A stretch of DNA of 64,000 nucleotides, from positions 2,542,001-2,606,000 of the forward strand of contig NZ_CP036298.1 of the NCBI RefSeq assembly GCF_007752135.1. The letters run 5' to 3'. The stretch comes from Aureliella helgolandensis (GTDB taxonomy: Bacteria > Planctomycetota > Planctomycetia > Pirellulales > Pirellulaceae). The notes below the pieces were generated by a model. It had not been told where the DNA came from. It ran no database searches and saw nothing but the letters and a program-made list of their open reading frames with translations. Positions 27,223-37,370 of this stretch are shown piece by piece; position 1 is the first letter of the stretch, and every line of letters starts with the position of its first letter. Position numbers and translations under genes: made by a program.

Positions 27223-30200
27223 ACAGGGAGACGTCTCCTCGGGCAGTCTGTCCCGCAGCTACGTTGACGATCAATCCCCCTTTGCGACCATTGGCCGGTT
27301 TGCTGGAATGCACCGTGTATTGGCCAGCTGGAATACTCTCGAACTCAAATTGCCCATCAAAGCGTGTCTTCGTCTTGGCAACCAGCTGGTTCTTCTTGCC
27401 CAGCAAGATGACTTCTAAATTGGGTTGACGGATCACACCTTCGAAGACTTGGCCCGCAATGTTACCGACGTCCAGTTCCTTGGCAGGTACAACGTCGATG
27501 GACTGTGTCTCAACCGTGGTTAAGCCAGCGCCATTAGTCACGATTGCAGATATTTGCACGGTTCCTAGAGCTTTCGGTATTGCTATCTGACCTGTCCAGC
27601 TGGAAACATCCTCGGTGGATACTAGTTGCGTTACGGGTGCGCCAGCCGGGGGCTTGCCGTCCTTCATTTCTCCGAGGAAGACTTCCCCCGCTTGGATTCC
27701 AGTTAAAGGGGATTCAGCGGAAACTTGGATGTTAAGTTCAGTGCCTGCAGCCACCCGAGAAGGGAGCTCTGAGAATCGCACCGAATCGGGAGGTCGGTTG
27801 TCAAGAGAGATGGGAAGCGTTTGCTGGGCGAGACTGTTGGCTCCGAGTGCCAAATTTGCAGTTAGGTCGCGTCGGCCGACAAGATTGGTGGTGTCCAGCT
27901 TGAGGTCCCAGTCCTGGCAGGAGACGCTGAACAGCAGCTCCCCAGCCGGTAAGGCCACGAAGCCGATACGCGTCTTCTGAGGACTCGCAAGCGCGACGTG
28001 AAGGTCGGGTTGCGCACCTTCGGAATTGGGTTTGGCAAAGCTCAGGTCGAGGTGAGCATCGATTGGAGCGTTGTCTACCTGGACTCTGACTGGAAACTCA
28101 GGACCGGCCAGCCTTCGCTCAGAGGCCTTGATCTGAATTTGCGGACGGGTGACTAGCCGAGGAGTGGTAGGGCCCCCTTGGCAAGCGAAGGTGGATTCGA
28201 ACAGAAAGCTTCTAGCAACACCATCGATCGCGATTTCGAATCGCCCCGCTTCGTTTACAACTTCGTCGAACCGCAAATTCTCTGCGTACAGAAGAGTTGG
28301 ACTGCCATCGGTGGGCAGTTCGGTCTCAACCTTGCCTCCAGACACGGAGATAAATCCCGGCATGCTGTCGGAATGGAATCGGAGTTCAGCCGTGCAGGGA
28401 GGACCGGCAGGAATTTCGTGGCCGCGCAGCCAAACTTCTAATCGATTCCGCGATTGCGCAAACGGTGTGAAACTGGCTGACAGGATTTCCACGTATTCCC
28501 TCGGTGCCGCTATCTTGATCGAATAGGTTTCCGAGGTGAGGACTTTCGACGATTCCGAATCCAGGACTTGGACATGCAGCGGGTTGACCAGATCGGGGAA
28601 TTCGTCAGCGGTTTTGGGACGTTTGCCGGTGAAGGGAATCGGAATGGTTTGCAGGGGGCCGAGCGTGACGGGGATAGCGGTAGCACCCATCACGATCTTC
28701 ACCACTCGCTTTTGACTTTCTAAGTTTTGCAATTGCAACTGATAGCTCTGCAGTGTCGCTGATGGACGCAGATCTAGGGAATTCAACGGCTCCGATTTGC
28801 CCGCCGCCGTCAAGAGTAAACGCAGGGATTGAATCGTTCGTTGCGAATGGACAGAGACGCGATGGAGATAGGTTGCGCCGGATAACTTGATCTCCGCAAA
28901 GAAGCCTTGTGGTGATACTCCAGGGGGCGTAGCTGGAGAATCGCCGATTTCAACTTTGAGCCGTAGTGAAGAAGAGCTACCGGGTGCCACTCGAATGGTC
29001 TCAACGGATGGGTGAGCGATCAACTCAGAATTGGTCGGAGGTAAACATGCGACTTGCAAGGTAGCCCGTGAATCGGAAATTGAAGGACTTGCGGGAGCTG
29101 ACGTCACATGGTGCGGTGCCGAGACCATGTAGGGAATCTGGAGCGTTGCTTGGGGAGTCTCTTGGCTGAGTGGCGGGCTTGCCGATTGTCCCGCTACGAC
29201 GAGTGGAGGAGTCGAGGGAGCATTGGAGGCTCGGCGGTAGCGTTGCGCCAGGCCGGCATAGTGCTCGGCGAGCGGCGAATCCTGGGAGAGTTGCAGATAA
29301 ATACTAGCTCTCTTTGCCCAGAAGTGTTGCGCGAGCAGCAAGCGTGTGGCGACGTCCGACTCCATCGATCTTGGATGGTTCTTAGGTTTGCTATGACCGG
29401 TGGAAGAATTTCCAGCCTGCGGTTGAAACGTCGCAAGACTTTGCTGGTACATGAGTCCGACTTCGCGCTGCAGGGAGTTTGCTGGGAGGCTGAATTTCGG
29501 CGGTGCGTTCCACGCCTCACTTTTCTCGCTGTTCCAAACTGAGTGGTGCAAGCGTTTCGATAGCGAGATGGCAGCATGGAAGAGCGTCACTCGATCCTGC
29601 GTCTCGAGAAGGCTAGTGGAAAGCAGATTGCGTAGTTCCGCTAGAACCGAGGTGTCGGCGGTTTGCTTCGAACTGGCTTCAGCCAATTGAGCGACGTTTT
29701 CCGACGAGTAGACGGAGCTGAGTTCTCCCAGCAATCGCTCCAAAGTTTGTGCGGAAGCAATCGCATCATTGAGCCGCCGCTGACGGCTGGGAGTGATGGG
29801 GATTTCCTGGCTACGCAGTGCAGAGTCAGGGAGACTTAAACTCTCTTCCAAAGCAAGCGTTGCCTCCAATGCTTGCTTCCACAGTTCAAATCGGTGAGGG
29901 TGGGAGTGGAGTATGGGGAAATATTGTGGAAGGACCCAATGGGCTTGGGTGATATGGTCCAATGCACTCTGCAGCAGGGTCGACTGGGCAAGCAATTCGC
30001 TTTGAAGTTGTTTGGCCGACTCCAGCCGTTTCTTAAAGTATTGGTGCGACACAAATGCAGGATGCCAGAAGAGCGTTTCTACAACGTAGCGTTCATTTGC
30101 GGCTTGTGCGTATTGGGAGGCCAGCCAAGGCCAAACGCGTTGCTCGGTCGTGCCATCGGAGTCTCCTGCAATGAGTCGCAGCGTATCTTGGACATACTGC

Positions 30201-32020
30201 AGCGGCCATGGGAAATCTGAATCCCCGGCAGTTTGCTGAGCCAATGTAACCAAAATTGCCGTTTTCGTCCCACGCGGCTTACTAGCGCATGCTTCTGAGA
30301 TTGTGGCCACAACGCTCAGCTGACGAGGATGCAAATTTGCGGCTTGGCAGACAGAATCGTACAGAGCGTCGGTTGTTTTCTCTGTGGGAGTCGCAGATGT
30401 CTTGGCGAGATAGGCATCTACTAGCTTTGAGATCTTACCGGCAATCTGTGGCTCTGGACCGGCTGTGTATACGGCTTCGATGGCGGCTAATAGCGTGGCG
30501 GTAGCGTCCATGAGTTGTGAGCGTGATAAAGCCTGGGGAGGTTTGTCAGAACTCTGGGCTCCGGCAGGCTGCGGCGGTCCACCGGCCGCGTCAGGAGATG
30601 CCGGCACTGCGGCTGGCGGCGTTAGTTGGACTGCAAGTTCAAATGGTGGATTGCTTAAGAGAAGCACAGGGTCCGTGAGCGAATCTCGCTCGGTTGCATA
30701 GGAGTCGAGAATTTTGGAGAGGTCGAGCTGAAGTTTGGGCTCGATCCATTCCGCCAGCGTGTCTCGTCTCCAGTTGTTCTCTGCGTCTAAGATCGCTTTC
30801 TCGTATTCGATTAACAAACGAGAGTTGATGCGATAGGCTTGGTTGGCGACGAGATTGTCTCGCGATTGCCAAGCGGCGATCAGCCAAGTGGGATACTCCG
30901 GATGAGTTAATTCGGTTGAGTGCTGTGCCGGTTTCTGTGACTGAGGGGGGGCCGGCGTCGGCGCAGTAGTGTCCGCAGTGTCCCCAGTGTTGGTCTTTGC
31001 AACGAGTTTGGTTGCAGAGGGGGCTTGAGGCTTGGCTGCGGAGTTGGATTGTTGAGCAGTACTGCCGCTCTTCGTACTGAACAGGTTGGGCGTTCGAGAG
31101 GCGTTCGTAGAGTAGGTGACCAAATCGAAATCCGAGGTGGCACCCAGCCGACGGGGAGTTTGTGGCGAGGCGCCAGCTTGCTGCGCGTAGTTCGCAACCA
31201 TCGTTGTTAGGTAGTCTGCAAGCTCTCGCGTGTCGACTCGACCGTTGGGAGTTTGACCTTCGAATCCATCGGCTCTACCCTTCAAGGCTTGTTCGAATTG
31301 AAATCCGAAAATGGACCGGTGGGGAGCATAGATTAATTGAGGCTGTTGTCCTGCGGAACAGGAGGTGATCACGACAAGGTGTTCGTCCTTAGAAGCTGCA
31401 ACCTCACGTTCCACCTCCGCAAACAAGTCATGTGCTTGCTGCTCTTGAACGGTGGCTGGCCCCAACGAAGCGATGTCGAGCACTAACAGCTTTTGCGTTG
31501 ACGGACACGCCTTGAACTTGAGGAGCAGATCGGAAAGCTTCATGCGATTGTCGGCGGACTGGCTGCCATGCTGGTTGAGAAGCAGTGAGACATTGGTCTC
31601 AGAGTCTACTTTGCCCCACCCTGAGAAGTAAAATAGGATGGGGGTATCCGAATCCACCAGCTGCAATTGCTGTAGCTGGGCAAAGAAGTGCTGTTTGGGA
31701 GAATCGAGTGATGTGCGAACTACATGCTCAGGGAAACATCCCTCGAGTGCCACTTGGTCATCAGCGACGGGGCCTATGTCACCACTGAATTGATCGGTTT
31801 CGATCATGATCCAGGCTGGAAAGAAGAGCGTTACTGGTTTGACGCTCAGAAGCGACAGCAGACCGAGCGTCGTGCCAGAGGTAACGAGGAACGCGAGCAG
31901 CAAGAGTTTCGATACGCGGACCAGCAGCATCGACCGCCAAGTCGTTGGGGCATCTTGCTCCGCACGCCAACGCGGACTCACTGGAGATCCTGCCTGGGAC
32001 TCATTCGGCGTTTGCGACAT
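27215..32020 (-). CDS. Giant membrane-anchored protein with degenerate caspase-like domain and carboxypeptidase-regulatory-like C-terminus
   Basis: From the ATG at 32020 the protein has 1601 residues. One membrane helix (SKLLLLAFLVTSGTTLGLL) lies near residue 45. At about residues 65-320 is a caspase-like (peptidase C14) fold: ILFYFSGWGK near 132 sits where YFSGHG would be, and LLVLDIASLG near 181 where LxLDxCxSG would be, so both catalytic His and Cys are lost. VVITSCSAGQQP and the end RVDTRELADYL fit the fold. A Pro/Ser/Ala-rich linker, a long helical part (about 400-980) and beta-rich Ig-like segments follow. The last 80 residues (TKTRFDGQFEFESIPAGQYTV) form a carboxypeptidase-regulatory-like domain. 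It lies inside the T6SS island, 49 bases after a paralogue. A reading to 32125 would overlap that gene. Confidence 0.8.
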   Translation of the reverse strand: MSQTPNESQAGSPVSPRWRAEQDAPTTWRSMLLVRVSKLLLLAFLVTSGTTLGLLSLLSVKPVTLFFPAWIMIETDQFSGDIGPVADDQVALEGCFPEHVVRTSLDSPKQHFFAQLQQLQLVDSDTPILFYFSGWGKVDSETNVSLLLNQHGSQSADNRMKLSDLLLKFKACPSTQKLLVLDIASLGPATVQEQQAHDLFAEVEREVAASKDEHLVVITSCSAGQQPQLIYAPHRSIFGFQFEQALKGRADGFEGQTPNGRVDTRELADYLTTMVANYAQQAGASPQTPRRLGATSDFDLVTYSTNASRTPNLFSTKSGSTAQQSNSAAKPQAPSATKLVAKTNTGDTADTTAPTPAPPQSQKPAQHSTELTHPEYPTWLIAAWQSRDNLVANQAYRINSRLLIEYEKAILDAENNWRRDTLAEWIEPKLQLDLSKILDSYATERDSLTDPVLLLSNPPFELAVQLTPPAAVPASPDAAGGPPQPAGAQSSDKPPQALSRSQLMDATATLLAAIEAVYTAGPEPQIAGKISKLVDAYLAKTSATPTEKTTDALYDSVCQAANLHPRQLSVVATISEACASKPRGTKTAILVTLAQQTAGDSDFPWPLQYVQDTLRLIAGDSDGTTEQRVWPWLASQYAQAANERYVVETLFWHPAFVSHQYFKKRLESAKQLQSELLAQSTLLQSALDHITQAHWVLPQYFPILHSHPHRFELWKQALEATLALEESLSLPDSALRSQEIPITPSRQRRLNDAIASAQTLERLLGELSSVYSSENVAQLAEASSKQTADTSVLAELRNLLSTSLLETQDRVTLFHAAISLSKRLHHSVWNSEKSEAWNAPPKFSLPANSLQREVGLMYQQSLATFQPQAGNSSTGHSKPKNHPRSMESDVATRLLLAQHFWAKRASIYLQLSQDSPLAEHYAGLAQRYRRASNAPSTPPLVVAGQSASPPLSQETPQATLQIPYMVSAPHHVTSAPASPSISDSRATLQVACLPPTNSELIAHPSVETIRVAPGSSSSLRLKVEIGDSPATPPGVSPQGFFAEIKLSGATYLHRVSVHSQRTIQSLRLLLTAAGKSEPLNSLDLRPSATLQSYQLQLQNLESQKRVVKIVMGATAIPVTLGPLQTIPIPFTGKRPKTADEFPDLVNPLHVQVLDSESSKVLTSETYSIKIAAPREYVEILSASFTPFAQSRNRLEVWLRGHEIPAGPPCTAELRFHSDSMPGFISVSGGKVETELPTDGSPTLLYAENLRFDEVVNEAGRFEIAIDGVARSFLFESTFACQGGPTTPRLVTRPQIQIKASERRLAGPEFPVRVQVDNAPIDAHLDLSFAKPNSEGAQPDLHVALASPQKTRIGFVALPAGELLFSVSCQDWDLKLDTTNLVGRRDLTANLALGANSLAQQTLPISLDNRPPDSVRFSELPSRVAAGTELNIQVSAESPLTGIQAGEVFLGEMKDGKPPAGAPVTQLVSTEDVSSWTGQIAIPKALGTVQISAIVTNGAGLTTVETQSIDVVPAKELDVGNIAGQVFEGVIRQPNLEVILLGKKNQLVAKTKTRFDGQFEFESIPAGQYTVHSSKPANGRKGGLIVNVAAGQTARGDVSLSL

Positions 32021-32069
32021 ACGTTTCGCTCTTTGCAATTGACTGCGGTTGGATGCTACAAATGATCGA

Positions 32070-35000
32070 CTACAACGGTCGAGCGGCGTTGGACTGTGGC
32101 GCCACAAGAGGCGGGAAAGCGACATCGTCCGAGGATGGAGTCGTCAGGCTGTCCAGGTTGAGAATGTAGCCTTGTTGTTCCGCAGTCTTCTTCAGATCTC
32201 GCAGTGAAATCAGTTCAATACCGGAAAGACTGTGCAAGGCATCTTCAGGTAAAATGGGCCAAAATACGCCTGTGTATTTACCAATTTCATCAAAGTACGA
32301 TTCCTGTTTACCCGTGAATTCTAGGCCTATTGGACGAATCCAGAATTGCTCGCCCGGAGTGTGCCGAATTCGAACGACGAGACATGGCTGCTGAGTGCTC
32401 TTGCCCTCGCTGGTCTCGATGGTGCGTTTTTCGATACTAGCTGACTCGATCACGACGGTTCCGCCTTCCACATCGACGCTGCGAGCATTCAACTCTGTTA
32501 ACGTGTTGTAGTCGCGGTGCAGTTCAAATCGGACGGCTGCCTGAGTCTTGCGCTCCGGATTGAACCAAACCTTTAACTTGGGAAGTATCGGTTGGTTGGT
32601 CTTTGGCGCACGCTTCCAGTTCGTTGAATCGATCTTCCAAGTTGGCACTGGATAACCATAGCTACGTGTCCAGGTCATGGGAGACGAAATTTTCTGCCCT
32701 GTTTCATCGGAGAGTTCGAACCAGATGTCCGCCGGAGACAGTTGCTGAAGGAGCGAAGTGCCCTGGTCAGGAATTAGTTCAATACCGAACAACAGGCTTA
32801 GCTTGCTGCTTGAGTCGATGCGATTTTCCAGAGCCGTACCGATCCAGTTCTTGGCGGTTTGATTGGGTTTCCAGCTAAAGTCTGTTTGGAGGTAAGGGAG
32901 GCGTCTGAATGCAAGCTGCTCCCCGTCGCGTTGGAGTTGCACGATCATGCGATCGTCCGCGTGGAGGAACAATTGCGTAGGTGTTGCCGAAACGCTATTC
33001 CATAATTTGTAGTTTCCAGCAGGTAAGGGATTGGGATACCACTTGTCATCATTGGTCAGCTCACCCGCGTCAAATTTCTCGCGTGTGGGGCTGAGCTGTT
33101 GATTGGCGTAGTTATCAATCCAGTACTGGAGACGCTGGTGGAGCAAAGTCGTTAGCGTCCGCGCTAGTTCGGGAGCATTGCGAGTTTCGACATACGCTCC
33201 GGGAGGAGTGAAGGTGCGGGTCACTTCGAATTGTTTCCGTGCGGCGGCTTGTTCAGCAGCCTCGACTTTGAAACCCACCACGTTGAGGCAAATGTCACTG
33301 TGGTCGAATGCCGCCTTCAGAGCCTCGCCAACGCTGGCAACTTTTTGCCCAGCAGCAATTGGATTGTCGCCCAACGATTTACCGAAGCGGTTGTCCATGC
33401 CGTCAGTGATGACCAGGACGGTTTTGTAGCCGGGAATTCCTAGCAGATCTTGTTTGGCGGCCAGAATCGTTTCAACAATCGGGGATTCGTTCCATGGTTC
33501 GATATTGGGATAGTCAATCTCTTGCAGGATGGATTCAATTCGACCGCTATCCTGCGTATTCCAGATCACGGGTGCAACGACACGATGAATGGTTTCTTCA
33601 GCATGGCGCACTGTTTTTTCTGGACCGACCGCTTGGCCCGAGATCCAGATGCTGAGGGTCACGCCACTCGGCAATGCTTCGAGCACCGACTTGAGAGCTC
33701 GTGTTGCCTCATAATACTTGGCCGATGGACCGAACGGCTTATCCCGTGGGGATCCCATGCTGCCCGAAGCATCCAGGACGATCGCCACACCGCCAGCTCC
33801 CTTGCCATAAGTACTGTGTACATCGTGGGCCGCCCGTACGGAGAGCATGGCAGGTGCCAGGGAAAGTTGGCTCGTGGTTAAGAGGTCAGGTATCGGGTGA
33901 AAGTGAACTGGAATGTTTTTAGTTGCGATAGCTCCCCGGAAAAAGCTGTTGACGGTTATCTGCTGTTGGTCGTTCAATTTCGGTGTGGCACCGGGAGAGG
34001 CGGTACGACTCACGTAACGTGGCGATTGTGCGTTGGCGGGTTGGCGGGGATCTACGTCTGTCGCTGATTCGGTGAATGGATTTCCAACATAGCAGGCTTC
34101 CAGGCTAGCCTTATGGCCCAGCTCAATTTTCTGAACCAACTTCTGGGAGGGGAGCGGCCGTTCGATGTGCAAGGCATCCTGATCCGCGACCCACAGAAGT
34201 GGAAAGCCGCTCAAGGCTGAGTCTTTCTCGCCGAGTTCCACCCCGAGTTCAAACTGTAGTTGAGGCTCGGTGGTCAATTCGAGCTGCTTGGGGACGATCA
34301 ATTGGAGGTCCGCGGGATGGTCTAGGCGTTGCTGCACAGAGGCCAGTTGGTCGTTGTGGTCCCACAGCCGCTTGGCCGCTTGCAGAAGTTCTTCGGCGGA
34401 CTGTATGTAAAAGGGACGCGGCGTCTCCAAGCCTGCCCAGTGGTCGAGTTCCACCCGTGCAGCAAGCTCGACGAGCAAACGCGATTGCATTCGGTCGCGA
34501 TGAGCGATTCCGACCGAATTGCGAGGAGCTGCCGTACCTAAACCGCCAAAGATGCGGGCTGCATTGAGAAGTCTATTGTTGCCATTTTCTGTTGAAGAGG
34601 GGATGGCTGCGGCCGCCAGCGTGGTCGTAGACGTCGGCGCCGGTTTGGTGTTCGCCGTGCCTGTAGTGGCCGCAGCCTTTGCTCCTTCGGTGAGCCCCGA
34701 GGGGATGTTCTCGCGCGAAACCGGCTTGCCTGCAGAAGCTGGGGAAGAAACATCTAGAGTGTTGAGACGCACGGCGATTTGCTGAGAAATCAAATGGAAG
34801 GATTTTCTCCAGTCATCTTCTGTGGGGAGCACCTTCAAGCGGTATTGGGTTTGTTCGTAAGAATCGAATTCTGTCGAAGGAAGTGAATTGAAGAGATCAC
34901 GGCCAATGAGCGACAGAGCTAAACGTCCTTGAACGACTGCGGTTCCGATCGCTTGTTCGCGCTCGAGGTGTGAAACTTGGTTCAAGGAGGCAGCCTTCGA

Positions 35001-37370
35001 ATCCTTCGAGGACTGAGAGGCAGAGGCCTGTTGCTGAGTTCGGTGGGGTGTGGCTAGGTGGCGTAGATTACCACGACGTTCATGTTTTAAGAGTGCCAGT
35101 CGGACCGTGGGTGCGCCATACGGGATTGACAACATTAGCGAATTGGCGGCACTGGAATCGGGTTGCGGGCCGTCGGTTTGCGACTTCCACCAGGTTGCAA
35201 GACGATCAGAAAGGGTGGAATAGGCAGTCGTGACAATTTCGGTCTGCCGAACAACCTGCTCCAAGTTCGAAACAAGCTTGGGGACTGGGACAGACGCTTC
35301 GGTTGTTGCTGGCGGGCAATCGAGAAGTTGGGTCAGTTGGTGAGCGCCTTCCAAAAGTGCTTCGAACTGTTGCAGGAGGCTGTCCTGTTGGGAATGAAGA
35401 TGAGCACTGGCGTTCGCGGCGACAGCACTGGCAAAGTGTGGCGCTCGGGAGAAGACTTCATTCCGAAGGGCAAGTGCGGCACCGATTTGCGCACTGGCAT
35501 GCATGGCCCGCTGGTAGCCGGCGGTAGCACGCGCGAAGAGAGGATCTGCTTTCACGCGATCGTCCGCATCTGCGAAGAGCAGGTCTTCCGCGAGACGTCT
35601 CTGGTGATCCGCTTCCCGAACTTCCTGTTGAATCCAAGGTAGAAGCTCTTCGGAATAGGTGTAGCCGACTCCCGTGAACCCGAGGGCGGCATGCTCGGCC
35701 TGTTGCCGAATCGTAAACGCCGTTTGTAGGCGTTCCCTATCAGACGCGTCGAACGCTTGGAGCGGTAAATGCTTCTCCAGCATTCGCAAAAAGTGAATCT
35801 CGGTCGGTTCCGAGACCAAGGGGTCGGAGATGACTTGTGCAATTTTGGCTGCTTGCGGAAGCAGGCTGGTGGGGGCTGCCACCACGCGATCGTAGATTAG
35901 ATTGAAGACGGCAATTCGCATTTCGGCGATCGCTACGGAATCGTTGTTGAGTTTTCCGGTAGCCGTTTGCCAAATCGTATCGCGCTGTGTTTCGTTCGCA
36001 TTCCACAAATCGTTTGCAATGGATTGGGCCGTGCTGGGATTGGCGGAATGGCCGCTCAGAGCCGTTCCCAACACGAGTGAATTTTGGGAAGCGGCTATGG
36101 CCTGCTGCGCATCCCATTGGAGCTGAAAGCTTAAGGTCAGCATGCGTGCGTGAACCGCATTGGCGCCGGCCATGTCACCCGCCTGAATCAGACTTTCATA
36201 GCGAAGCAGTATCTCTTCAAATTCACGCCAACGCGCCGGGGAGTGCGTAAAGGGTTTGATGGGTTGGGCAAGCATCTTGTGATACTGCTCCCATGCCTCG
36301 GCGAGCGAGGGCGGTGGAGGATTGCTTGCTGCCAAGTTGGATTCAGAGGGGGCCGACGGAGTGAGGAGATTCAACTGGATTTCGGCAGCGCGCTTGTGTC
36401 CCAGTGCTCCGGTCGGCAGCAACCAGGCCTGTTGAGCGCCCACATGGTTTTCGGCAACCCATTGGTGGATGTTCCGATTGGTGTTGTCGTAAACTTCCCA
36501 GGCATCGATCCTTCCATCCAGGTTGGCATCTTCGACAGAGCCGCTAAGGGCGTCAACCATGAAATGCCCAAAGAGAGTTTGATTCTGCGGCCCAGCCAAG
36601 GACAACTGGCCATCGCTGGCTGCACACACCACCACTAGGTTTGGAACGGCCACAATATCTTGTTCAAGCTCTTCCAGCGAACGCGCAAAGTCATTGCGTA
36701 GCATCCCATATCGCCAATTGGTGTCGAAGTGGGTCGCGTCCAGAATTAGCAGCTTGTGCTTTTCTGCGGGCAGCTTGCTGAGAGTGGCGATGATCTGTTG
36801 AACTCTGAGGCGTCCGCTCAGGTCGGTGGGCTCGCAATCATGGGGGAGGAGATAGGCCCCCTTCTGATCCGCGGCTCCATGCGCGTTGAAATAGAGGACA
36901 AGCGTTTCTTCTGGAAATCGGTCGAGACCGAAATCCCAAGGTTGTCCGCTCTGCAAAACGATCGGTGGTTGGTGTAGGTGCCATTCCGAGTGGGCACCGG
37001 TGGGGAGTGAGCCGGTGGCGAGTGAGCCGCTGGGGTCCACCAGTTCAGCCAAGGCCAATAGCGAGTTCCAGCCCTGCACATTGTGAGGAACCGTCAAATT
37101 CTCCTGGTAAGCAGCGCCGACCAAGGTCAAGCGAATTGGGGAGGAAGGCTTGAGCCAAGTCAGCATCCACCACAGCGAAGCCCCCAGAGCCACCAATGCG
37201 ATCCAAGCGACGATATAGCGCGCCGATTGCAGGTGCTGCGATAGGGCACCCGTGCGTGGCCGCCAATTGCGTCGTTGGGCGGCTAGCGGCATGGGAAACT
37301 CATCTGCTGGTAGCAGATCACCGTCAACCGCTCCGTCACTGCTGGAACTCATCTGTGCATCCGTTCTCAT
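32070..37370 (-). CDS. Giant membrane-anchored protein with degenerate caspase-like and VWA domains (1766 aa)
   Basis: The N-terminal 50 residues are basic and cytoplasmic, followed by one membrane helix (YIVAWIALVALGASLWWML). At about residues 80-330 is a caspase-like fold: LVLYFNAHGAADQKGAYLLP near 155-175 keeps the His, but LLILDATHFD near 205 lacks the catalytic Cys, so it is probably inactive. A long helical part follows (about 350-950). Near residue 1198 GGVAIVLDASGSMGSP gives a VWA domain with an intact DxSxS metal site (about 1185-1400). The final 350 residues are beta-rich. The domain order resembles that of the next gene, so the two are probably paralogues. They sit between tssM and vgrG, and a role in the T6SS envelope complex is proposed. 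The ATG at 37370 is used; 37352 is an alternative. Confidence 0.8.
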   Translation of the reverse strand: MRTDAQMSSSSDGAVDGDLLPADEFPMPLAAQRRNWRPRTGALSQHLQSARYIVAWIALVALGASLWWMLTWLKPSSPIRLTLVGAAYQENLTVPHNVQGWNSLLALAELVDPSGSLATGSLPTGAHSEWHLHQPPIVLQSGQPWDFGLDRFPEETLVLYFNAHGAADQKGAYLLPHDCEPTDLSGRLRVQQIIATLSKLPAEKHKLLILDATHFDTNWRYGMLRNDFARSLEELEQDIVAVPNLVVVCAASDGQLSLAGPQNQTLFGHFMVDALSGSVEDANLDGRIDAWEVYDNTNRNIHQWVAENHVGAQQAWLLPTGALGHKRAAEIQLNLLTPSAPSESNLAASNPPPPSLAEAWEQYHKMLAQPIKPFTHSPARWREFEEILLRYESLIQAGDMAGANAVHARMLTLSFQLQWDAQQAIAASQNSLVLGTALSGHSANPSTAQSIANDLWNANETQRDTIWQTATGKLNNDSVAIAEMRIAVFNLIYDRVVAAPTSLLPQAAKIAQVISDPLVSEPTEIHFLRMLEKHLPLQAFDASDRERLQTAFTIRQQAEHAALGFTGVGYTYSEELLPWIQQEVREADHQRRLAEDLLFADADDRVKADPLFARATAGYQRAMHASAQIGAALALRNEVFSRAPHFASAVAANASAHLHSQQDSLLQQFEALLEGAHQLTQLLDCPPATTEASVPVPKLVSNLEQVVRQTEIVTTAYSTLSDRLATWWKSQTDGPQPDSSAANSLMLSIPYGAPTVRLALLKHERRGNLRHLATPHRTQQQASASQSSKDSKAASLNQVSHLEREQAIGTAVVQGRLALSLIGRDLFNSLPSTEFDSYEQTQYRLKVLPTEDDWRKSFHLISQQIAVRLNTLDVSSPASAGKPVSRENIPSGLTEGAKAAATTGTANTKPAPTSTTTLAAAAIPSSTENGNNRLLNAARIFGGLGTAAPRNSVGIAHRDRMQSRLLVELAARVELDHWAGLETPRPFYIQSAEELLQAAKRLWDHNDQLASVQQRLDHPADLQLIVPKQLELTTEPQLQFELGVELGEKDSALSGFPLLWVADQDALHIERPLPSQKLVQKIELGHKASLEACYVGNPFTESATDVDPRQPANAQSPRYVSRTASPGATPKLNDQQQITVNSFFRGAIATKNIPVHFHPIPDLLTTSQLSLAPAMLSVRAAHDVHSTYGKGAGGVAIVLDASGSMGSPRDKPFGPSAKYYEATRALKSVLEALPSGVTLSIWISGQAVGPEKTVRHAEETIHRVVAPVIWNTQDSGRIESILQEIDYPNIEPWNESPIVETILAAKQDLLGIPGYKTVLVITDGMDNRFGKSLGDNPIAAGQKVASVGEALKAAFDHSDICLNVVGFKVEAAEQAAARKQFEVTRTFTPPGAYVETRNAPELARTLTTLLHQRLQYWIDNYANQQLSPTREKFDAGELTNDDKWYPNPLPAGNYKLWNSVSATPTQLFLHADDRMIVQLQRDGEQLAFRRLPYLQTDFSWKPNQTAKNWIGTALENRIDSSSKLSLLFGIELIPDQGTSLLQQLSPADIWFELSDETGQKISSPMTWTRSYGYPVPTWKIDSTNWKRAPKTNQPILPKLKVWFNPERKTQAAVRFELHRDYNTLTELNARSVDVEGGTVVIESASIEKRTIETSEGKSTQQPCLVVRIRHTPGEQFWIRPIGLEFTGKQESYFDEIGKYTGVFWPILPEDALHSLSGIELISLRDLKKTAEQQGYILNLDSLTTPSSDDVAFPPLVAPQSNAARPL

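Noticed and set aside
32021-32125. Longer N-terminus for the 1601-residue giant protein
   Set aside because: It would overlap the paralogous gene by 56 bases and add a basic, non-hydrophobic leader; the ATG at 32020 gives normal spacing.
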